From Streptomyces sp. NBC_00377 (lineage in GTDB: Bacteria > Actinomycetota > Actinomycetes > Streptomycetales > Streptomycetaceae): 42,834 bases of DNA. Location of the stretch: the NCBI RefSeq assembly GCF_036075115.1, contig NZ_CP107959.1, positions 1 through 42,834 on the forward strand. Direction: 5' to 3'. Shown one piece after another: positions 37,929 through 42,834 of the stretch; within the stretch, counting starts at the first letter, position 1; every line of letters begins with the position of its first letter. Position numbers and translations under genes: made by a program. The notes beneath the pieces are model-generated. The model had not been told where the DNA came from. It worked only from the letters and a program-made list of their open reading frames with translations, and did no database searches.

Positions 37929-38804
37929 ATGACGGAAGAACCGGGAAAATCTGACGAATTGGTGCGGGCCGAGTTGATCGAGCGCCAGCCCTGCCCACGA
38001 TGCGAGGTGCCGGCCGGCTCGCCGTGCCGGACCCATACCGGACTTGTCGCCTCGGTCTACCACACCGGCCGGTACGCGGGACTCCCCAAACTCCGGTCCG
38101 GCCCGGCGGTCCGGATGCTCGCCGCCCGCCGACCGGGGCAGCTGTGGCAGCCCGGACCCGCCCCGCAGATCACGGAGGCCGTGGCCGAGCGGCCCGGCGA
38201 CCGCATCGGGTACGCGCGAGCCAGCCGACGCGGTCAAGACCTCACGGCCCAAATGGCCGCCCTCGGCGCGGCCGGGTGCGTGCGGATCTTTGACGAGGTG
38301 ATCAGCACCCGGCAGCCGACCCGGCCCAAGTACGTACAAGCCCGGGACTCCCTCCGGACGAACGACATCCTCACCGTCCAGCGGCTAGACCGCCTCGGCC
38401 GCAACATGGTCGAGCTGATCGTGTCGGCCCAGGACATCCAGCACCTCGGGAACCGGCTGGAGATCCTGAGCGGACCTCTTGCAGGCGTCTACGATCCCCA
38501 AGGCCCAGGGAAGATCCTTTTCGTTGTGGTGGCGGTGTTCGCCGAGATCGAGCGCGAGTTCATCCACGAGCGGACCATGGACGGACTGGCGACCGCCCAC
38601 GCGAAGGGCCGTCGGGGCGGCCGTCCCCGAGCCGTCAGCGCCGATCAGCTCGCCGCAGCACTCGCCCGCCGGGACCGCGAGGAGCCCGTACCCGCCATCG
38701 CCGCAGCACTCGGCGTCAAGCGATCGACCCTGTACCGCGCGCTGGACGAGCACGACCAGGCCGCCGCCATGGCGGCGCTTGCCGGGGCCGCAGACGAGGA
38801 CTAG
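37929..38804 (+). CDS. Serine recombinase (resolvase) with N-terminal zinc finger
   Basis: 291 residues from ATG 37,929. The N-terminus has a CxxC-x7-C-x11-H finger (Cys22, Cys25, Cys33, His45), the same spacing as the C-terminal finger of the replication protein, ending HTGR. The resolvase catalytic domain begins at about 90: GYARASRRGQDLTAQ (nucleophile Ser99), VQRLDRLGRN and EREFIHERTMDGL. A C-terminal helix-turn-helix is at about 240-282 (AIAAALGVKRSTLYRAL). It probably resolves plasmid multimers at the site upstream. The N-terminal zinc domain is not part of normal resolvases and may recruit it to the replication complex. Confidence 0.88.
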   Translation: MTEEPGKSDELVRAELIERQPCPRCEVPAGSPCRTHTGLVASVYHTGRYAGLPKLRSGPAVRMLAARRPGQLWQPGPAPQITEAVAERPGDRIGYARASRRGQDLTAQMAALGAAGCVRIFDEVISTRQPTRPKYVQARDSLRTNDILTVQRLDRLGRNMVELIVSAQDIQHLGNRLEILSGPLAGVYDPQGPGKILFVVVAVFAEIEREFIHERTMDGLATAHAKGRRGGRPRAVSADQLAAALARRDREEPVPAIAAALGVKRSTLYRALDEHDQAAAMAALAGAADED

Positions 38805-38886
38805 CCAAACCAGCTCGAAGCCAGCGAGAGCAACACCGTTGCCGCCGACAGACGTTGAACCAGAACAGAACGAGGGAGAGCAATCG

Positions 38887-39192
38887 ATGGCGACGTACGA
38901 CGACTACGACTCCGACACCCAGACTCGCCAGCGGCAGGCCGCTGATCTTGAATACATCGCCCGGTACTACGACCTGGAGAACCGCGCCGGCATTCAGGTG
39001 CGGATCGGTGGCCGTATCCGGAACGGCGGACGTGAGGGCACCATCACGGACACAGCAGGCCAATACCTGATCGTCCAGCACGACGGCGACGACCAGCCGG
39101 TGACATGCCACGTCACGGCCAACAAGGCCTACCAGACCCACCGCGGATGGATCGAGGCTGCACCCGTTCCCGATCCCTGGGCAGTGTCGTGA
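38887..39192 (+). CDS. Unknown small protein with beta-barrel-like segment, 101 aa
   Basis: ATG 38,887 with GAGGGAGAG upstream. The first 35 residues are acidic and Gln-rich. Residues about 36-80 (IQVRIGGRIRNGGREGTITD, then GQYLIVQHDGDD) have the Gly-rich pattern of KOW/SH3-like small barrels. It has no Cys pair or signal peptide. It follows the resolvase by 82 bp and overlaps the next gene by 4 bp. Function unknown. Confidence 0.7.
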   Translation: MATYDDYDSDTQTRQRQAADLEYIARYYDLENRAGIQVRIGGRIRNGGREGTITDTAGQYLIVQHDGDDQPVTCHVTANKAYQTHRGWIEAAPVPDPWAVS

Positions 39193-39683
39193 TGTGCGAG
39201 GAGGGCAGCAGCGTCGACGCCGTGGAATTCGTGCCCGTGTACCCGCCGTACGACCTGGAAGGCACGTTGAGATGGTTGGCAGGAGCCGGGGCGCGTGTCG
39301 ATCTTCCGCTGAGGCCGCCCCTAACCACCGAGTGGACCACCGAGCGCGCTGAGCGCTACATGGCCGCGCTTCCCGTTGGCGCCCGCCTGTTCGCTGTCCT
39401 GGTCATCGATTCCGGATCGGTGGCCGTTGCCGACCTGCGAACCCGTCTCACCTCGGTCCGTGGTTGCCGCACGGCCCACGGCTTTGCCCTGCGTCGCGGA
39501 GTGCGCGAGGGCTGGTGGCCCGAGACCATCCCGGAGCCCATCACACCGGTGTACGACCCGGCAGACCCCCACCGACATCGAGCCGTCGCCTACGAGGTGG
39601 CCCCTCAGCACCGCAGCGCCTTTCACGGGGCCATCGCCCGCCAGAAGTCCCACAAGGACAACGAGCCGAGGGTCGAACGCTAG
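39189..39683 (+). CDS. Unknown protein, 164 aa
   Basis: GTG 39,189 or ATG 39,192, overlapping the stop of the previous gene. It contains VYPPYDLEGTLRWLAGAGAR, a central hydrophobic strand (LFAVLVIDSGSVAVADL) and GCRTAHGFALRRGVREGWWP. It looks like an alpha/beta cytosolic protein. No family recognised. It ends just before a 21-bp stem terminator. Confidence 0.7.
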   Translation: MMCEEGSSVDAVEFVPVYPPYDLEGTLRWLAGAGARVDLPLRPPLTTEWTTERAERYMAALPVGARLFAVLVIDSGSVAVADLRTRLTSVRGCRTAHGFALRRGVREGWWPETIPEPITPVYDPADPHRHRAVAYEVAPQHRSAFHGAIARQKSHKDNEPRVER

Positions 39684-39694
39684 GCCCTCGGCAC

Positions 39695-39740
39695 AACCAG
39701 AGGGCGGCGCCTCCACCGATGGAGGCGCCGCCCTCTGGTT
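39695..39740. terminator. Terminator between convergent genes
   Basis: Perfect 21-bp stem (first arm begins AACCAGAGGGCGGCGCC) with a CCGA tetraloop. Confidence 0.85.
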
Positions 39741-39769
39741 GGGGCGAGGACGCGGTGCACCTCCCGCCG

Positions 39770-40111
39770 TTACTGCTTCTGTAGGCATCCTTGGGGAACT
39801 TGACCGCCCCGCACTACTCGCCACAGGTGCCCACCGCCGCACTCCGTGTAGGAAGTGCCGTTCGTCGTTCTGCCAACCGCGACAACGCATGAGGTGACGA
39901 CCTGGCCGCGCTTCAGCCAGCGGACGACGGGTGACGAAGGCGTTGACACCGGTCCCTCGTTCCACGCCGGCCGACGCACAGCAACCTCGTGCGCCGTGAC
40001 TTTCCACTTGGTGGTGCACGGGGCGTGCGCAGACGAGGCGGCCGACGCCGGCGGCACGGCCAGGGCCCCCGCGAGAACGGCGGCTGCGGCCGCGATGGTG
40101 ATCAGCTTCAT
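39770..40111 (-). CDS. Secreted SH3b-like small protein
   Basis: 113 residues from ATG 40,111. Signal peptide with hydrophobic core about residues 4-20 and a SAA/ASA cleavage region (about 23-27). The mature part has four Cys and the pattern VRRPAWNEGPVSTPSSPVVRWLKRGQVV, then CVVAVGRTTNGTSY and HLWRVVRGG, typical of bacterial SH3b-type secreted modules. It probably binds cell wall or another surface partner. It could act in exclusion or mating contact, but the sequence does not show this. Confidence 0.75.
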   Translation of the reverse strand: MKLITIAAAAAVLAGALAVPPASAASSAHAPCTTKWKVTAHEVAVRRPAWNEGPVSTPSSPVVRWLKRGQVVTSCVVAVGRTTNGTSYTECGGGHLWRVVRGGQVPQGCLQKQ

Positions 40112-40264
40112 CCCCGGACAACCGTGGCGACCGCCCGGCCCGTCACGGTCCGACGCCGAAGATCACCCGTCCGAGGAGCCAGGGGCCCCGGAGAACCCGG
40201 GCAACCGCCCACCCACCTTGCGGATGCGGGCGACGTAGTCCGGGCACGGTCCAGGCCCCCCGGG

Positions 40265-40456
40265 TCACTCCTCCTCGTTTCGGGTGATCCACAGAACCCG
40301 AACCACGTTGAGGGCCGCACGCCGCCGTGCGGGCTTCGCGGAGTACACCGCAGTGAACGACAGGACCACGATCAACAGAAGGTAGAACCCCGTTACCGCG
40401 ACAAACGCCCAGACCAGAAGGGGAACACGGGAGAGGAACGGCAGTATGGCCGCCAC
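40265..40456 (-). CDS. Small membrane protein, 63 aa
   Basis: GTG 40,456 with GGAG upstream. One long hydrophobic stretch (about 11-39) that may span once or twice, followed by a basic KPARRRA patch and a C-terminal acidic end. The 40,112-40,264 gap toward the secreted protein gene has no convincing CDS. Function unknown. Confidence 0.65.
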   Translation of the reverse strand: MAAILPFLSRVPLLVWAFVAVTGFYLLLIVVLSFTAVYSAKPARRRAALNVVRVLWITRNEEE

Positions 40457-40698
40457 GGCTTGACTCCATCAGTGCTAGTTGATCTCCGCACTGACGGGGC
40501 GGCTTACCGCAGAGGTCAGCAACCGATCCAACGGAATTTTTCCGTCAGCCGGTTCCACCGCATAAATGGATACGGACCTCAGCGTGCCCTCCGGCGGTCA
40601 CGAGCCGCCTGCCGGGCAGTCCCGGCGAGAGCTACCTACCAGAGTGCCACATCGAGGGCAGAAGAGCGCTGAACACCCTTCCTGGGCACCACAGATGG
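40457..40698. other. Non-coding spacer
   Basis: I see nothing definite in it apart from a short ACGGAATTTTTCCGT inverted repeat near 40,533. It ends where the long direct repeat begins. Confidence 0.4.
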
Positions 40699-40739
40699 GC
40701 GCCCGCGCAGCCGCCCCTACGGCGCAGACCGCCGAATAG
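40699..40739 (+). pseudogene. Fragment of the 1919-2521 HTH gene (last 13 codons)
   Basis: Identical to 2481-2521, including the TAG stop, but with no upstream remainder; the join to unrelated sequence lies at about 40,698. It shows the direction of the duplication: the 2.5-kb copy is the source. Confidence 0.85.
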
Positions 40740-40757
40740 CCGTCGAGGTGGTTGGGG

Positions 40758-41040
40758 GTGGGTGGGGGCGCCGCGGAATGTGGGTGGTGATGTGGGGCTC
40801 CGCCCCACGCCCCGGCCCTCTCTCCGAGGGGGTGGGGGACTGCCTATTGGGTGCCGGTGGGTGGGTGGTGGGTGTGTGGGTGGTCGCGGGGGGTTCCCTC
40901 GCCGATCGGTCACCGGAGGCTCGCACGGAACCTGCGGGGGCCACCAGGCCAAGCCCGCTACGCGGGTCGCGCAAGCGCGAGCCTGGCAACCCCCACAGAA
41001 CCCGTGCCAGGGCAAGCCTGCCCGATCGACGAGGGAACCC
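40758..41040. repeat. Structured palindromic element, copy C
   Basis: Same sequence as copy A, with the 149-bp palindrome at 40,892-41,040. Confidence 0.75.
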
Positions 41041-41069
41041 CCCGCTCAGGCCCGGCCCATGGCGGACGC

Positions 41070-41472
41070 GCCGAGGTGGAGCCCCGCCGTCGACCGCCAC
41101 GGCGTCGAGGACGACGAGCACCAGGACGACGAGCACCAGGACCACGGGCACCAGCTCGCCGACGAGGCCGAGGTGGAGCCCCGCCGTCGACCGCCACCGC
41201 GTCGACCGCCACGGCGTCGAGGACGACGAGCACCAGGACCACGGGCACCAGCTCGCCGACGAGGCCGAGGTGGAGCCCCGCCGTCGACCGCCACCGCGTC
41301 GACCGCCACGGCGTCGAGGACGACGTGCACCAGGACCACGGGCACCAGCTCGCCGACGAGGCCGAGGTGGAGCCCCGCCGTCGACCGCCACCGCGTCGAC
41401 CGCCACGGCGTCGAGGACGACGAGCACCAGGACCACGGGCACCAGGACCACGGGCACCAGCTCGCCGACGAG
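41070..41472. repeat. 97-bp tandem repeat, four units
   Basis: Same units as at 2852-3060 but four of them, one with GACGTGCACCAGG instead of GACGAGCACCAGG. Confidence 0.85.
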
Positions 41473-41502
41473 GAGCCGGCCCGGAGCGACGGAGTGAGCG
41501 TC

Positions 41503-41518
41503 TAGCGTGCACACGCTA
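41503..41518. promoter_or_regulatory. 16-bp palindrome, site 10
   Basis: TAGCGTGCACACGCTA, same context as sites 1, 2 and 11. Confidence 0.8.
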
Positions 41519-41588
41519 AAAGATCTTGGAAGTTTCTTGCTGCGGGCCTCTGACCTGCGGTTTTGTGGTGACGTATGCAGGGTCAGAG

Positions 41589-41656
41589 TTGCCTGTGATG
41601 CTCTAGTGCTGTAATCTATTACTTGTCGGGAAGGGGAACGGCACCCCGGACCGACA
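41589..41656 (+). promoter_or_regulatory. Cassette promoter copy 3 with 5' hairpin (copy e)
   Basis: -35 TTGCCT (41,589-41,594), 17 bp, -10 TAATCT (41,612-41,617). Hairpin 41,624-41,656 with loop AACGGCA. Confidence 0.8.
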
Positions 41657-41684
41657 CCACCAACACCCACCGAAAGGAACCGAC

Positions 41685-42347
41685 ATGACCGCGTTGGAAC
41701 TCGACATGAAGAACCCGGCCGATCTGGACATGTTCATCAGGCTGGTACTCATCGCCGAGCAGGCGCACGACCCGGCCCGCTCGCTGCATGCCCAGCTCGC
41801 CACCACGGTGTTGACCCATGGCCCGGACATCGCCCGCGCGGATGCGTACAACCACGGCGGCGAGACCGGTGCCCGGGTGGTCGAGCGCGTGATCTCGTAC
41901 GTGAGCGCCATTCGAACCACCCGCGTTCGGTATTGGACGGTCAGCTACGTGACGAACGGTCACGAGCGCACGGGCGCGATGATCGAGAGCCCCGAGACGA
42001 CCCGCGCGCAGCACGAATGGGCCGCTAGGAGGTTCGGTGCCGACGCCGCACGCATCACCGAGTACACCGACACGCTCACCAGCGTTCCCGTGGACCCGGA
42101 CGCACTCCCGCGCGACGACCGCCGCCGGGCCCCGTCCGTGCCCGGCGCGCACCGGGTGACTCGCTTCTACGCGTTCGACGGCGAGGGCCCCGCCGCAATC
42201 CCGGACGCCGCAGCCGTCGCGCTCGCCCGGAAGCACCTCCGGGCCGCCCGTCCCCGTAGGTTCGCGCTGCCGCCCGTACTGCTGGACACCGTGCGCGTGG
42301 TGATGACCCGCGCAGTCACCATCGATGAGGTTGCCCACCTCGGCTAA
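41685..42347 (+). CDS. Unknown protein, 220 aa, of the cassette block
   Basis: ATG 41,685 with GAAAGGAAC upstream. The first 70 residues are helical and acidic. Residues about 82-100 (RYWTVSYVTNGHERTGAM) look like a beta hairpin, followed by a helix and an Arg-rich loop (LPRDDRRRAPSVPGAHR, about 144-160), then a C-terminal helical region. No signal, Cys or known motif. It has the full cassette upstream and a hairpin terminator downstream. Function unknown; by its shared control it belongs with the 42,677, 1117 and SprT-like genes. Confidence 0.78.
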   Translation: MTALELDMKNPADLDMFIRLVLIAEQAHDPARSLHAQLATTVLTHGPDIARADAYNHGGETGARVVERVISYVSAIRTTRVRYWTVSYVTNGHERTGAMIESPETTRAQHEWAARRFGADAARITEYTDTLTSVPVDPDALPRDDRRRAPSVPGAHRVTRFYAFDGEGPAAIPDAAAVALARKHLRAARPRRFALPPVLLDTVRVVMTRAVTIDEVAHLG

Positions 42348-42359
42348 CCCTCTCCCCTC

Positions 42360-42395
42360 AGTGGCCCCCGTCCGGAGTTCCGGGCGGGGGCCACT
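42360..42395 (+). terminator. Hairpin terminator after the 41,685 gene
   Basis: AGTGGCCCCCG / CGGGGGCCACT with a 14-nt loop; the loop is near-identical to that at 785-820, while the stem has a compensating C/G to T/A change. Confidence 0.65.
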
Positions 42396-42408
42396 GAGTG
42401 TGGGGGCC

Positions 42409-42445
42409 GTCGACCGCCACGGCGTCGAGGACGACGAGCACCAGG
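42409..42445 (+). repeat. GTCGACCGCCAC / GACGACGAGCACCAGG repeat, single unit
   Basis: Shortened form of the unit at 837-888, with one GTCGACCGCCAC block. Confidence 0.75.
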
Positions 42446-42494
42446 CCGCCGCCGACGAGCAGGCCGAGGAGCCGGCCCGGACCGGCGGAGCGTC

Positions 42495-42510
42495 TAGCGT
42501 GCACACGCTA
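42495..42510. promoter_or_regulatory. 16-bp palindrome, site 11
   Basis: TAGCGTGCACACGCTA, about 70 bp upstream of the promoter at 42,581. Confidence 0.8.
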
Positions 42511-42580
42511 AAAGATCTTGGAAGCTCCCTGGATCAAGCGTCCGACCTGCGGATTCATGGCGACACGCAGAGTCCCAGAG

Positions 42581-42648
42581 TTGCCCGTGATGCTCTAGTG
42601 CTGTAATCTATTACTTGTCGGAAAGGGGAACGGCACCCCGCACCGACA
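42581..42648 (+). promoter_or_regulatory. Cassette promoter copy 4 with 5' hairpin (copy f)
   Basis: -35 TTGCCC (42,581-42,586), 17 bp, -10 TAATCT (42,604-42,609). Hairpin 42,616-42,648: same stems and AACGGCA loop, but internal loops AAA/GCA instead of GAA/GGA. Confidence 0.8.
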
Positions 42649-42676
42649 CCACCAACACCCACCGAAGGAGAGCGAC

Positions 42677-42834
42677 ATGGACGACGTGACCAACGCAGAT
42701 CGCGCGGCATGGGCCGCCGAGGCCCTGGCCGCCTACAACGACGCCGCCCCCGACCAGCTCTTGCCCGTGCCTGAGCAGGCCCAGCGGGTGCGGCTCGGCA
42801 TCATCGCCGCCGAGACTCTGGCCCGCGCGACCCG
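42677..42834 (+). CDS. Small acidic protein, N-terminal part (continues at base 1 if circular)
   Basis: ATG 42,677 with GAAGGAGAG upstream. 52 codons plus two bases reach the edge, and the missing base plus the next frame are exactly supplied by bases 1 to 325, giving a 160-residue protein. The N-terminal half is Ala-rich and helical (MDDVTNADRAAWAAEALAAY...). Family not recognised. Fourth gene with the complete cassette. Confidence 0.88.
   Translation, partial: MDDVTNADRAAWAAEALAAYNDAAPDQLLPVPEQAQRVRLGIIAAETLARAT

Larger units (their letters stand above)
40699..41669. repeat. Long direct repeat, copy 2 (about 971 bp)
   Basis: Matches 2481-3258 at an offset of 38,218 until the tandem units, then 38,412 after them, that is, two more 97-bp units. 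It supplies the promoter and leader of the 41,685 gene. Confidence 0.9.

Noticed and set aside
40108..40320. Minus-strand 70-aa frame between two small genes
   Set aside because: Pro/Arg-rich shadow composition, overlaps both neighbours, no ribosome binding site.
1..42834. tRNA genes, rRNA, CRISPR arrays, insertion sequences or a phage-type integrase
   Set aside because: None seen. The repeats present are not of CRISPR form, and the only recombinase looks like a plasmid resolvase.
1..42834. Linear plasmid with telomeres
   Set aside because: No terminal inverted repeats or Tap/Tpg-like genes, and the ends join in frame.

Overview
The window reads as one complete circular conjugative plasmid of 42,834 bp from a high-GC actinomycete, most likely a Streptomyces. 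The evidence is the strong G/C bias at third codon positions, GTG starts, and families typical of Streptomyces: DUF2637/Spd-like, DUF397, a WhiJ-like regulator, an SCO6880-type T4SS protein and a DUF4913 protein. The reading frame that leaves the right edge (from 42,677) continues in phase into the frame that enters at base 2, giving one 160-residue protein. I therefore treat the two ends as neighbours.

Layout. (1) 40.7 kb, across the junction, to 4.2 kb: an accessory block of short genes. Four carry the same upstream module (GC-rich repeat, 16-bp palindrome, promoter, 5' hairpin); six carry a hairpin with the loop AACGGCA or AGCGGCA just before the gene. The only product I recognise is a SprT-like metalloprotease (3,281-4,180). 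A 0.78-0.97 kb direct repeat, containing a roughly 280-bp palindromic element and 97-bp tandem units, lies at both ends. (2) 4.6-10.6 kb: replication region, with a PrimPol-type replication protein, an unknown protein and a zinc-cluster coiled-coil protein. (3) 11.1-13.4 kb, minus strand: an RRQRL/DEDDh exonuclease fusion and two small unknown proteins. (4) 13.4-28.2 kb: transfer region, with a candidate oriT, MobC, relaxase, accessory proteins, then on the minus strand DUF4913, VirD4-like coupling protein, VirB4-like ATPase, SCO6880-type protein, VirB6/TrbL-like protein, VirB8-like protein, small membrane protein and degenerate P-loop protein, followed on the plus strand by a double-HTH regulator and a VirB1-like lysozyme/NlpC-P60 hydrolase. 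(5) 28.6-32.3 kb: ParA/ParB-like partition pair with three 20-bp palindromes, and a Spd-like membrane coiled-coil protein. (6) 32.5-36.3 kb: a WhiJ-type locus (DUF397, XRE regulator, histidine-kinase-like ATPase) with a degenerate PrimPol-like gene. (7) 36.7-40.5 kb: DUF3800 protein, serine resolvase with a likely res site, small secreted and membrane proteins.

How it works together. Replication depends on the PrimPol protein, partition on ParA/ParB, and multimer resolution probably on the serine recombinase. Unlike the usual Streptomyces plasmids, which move double-stranded DNA with a single FtsK-like TraB protein, this one encodes a relaxase plus a minimal type IV secretion system, and no TraB is visible. 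A 16-bp palindrome, TAGCGTG-N2-CACGCTA, occurs at least 11 times around the circle at gene boundaries and is the best candidate for a plasmid-wide operator or nucleoprotein site.
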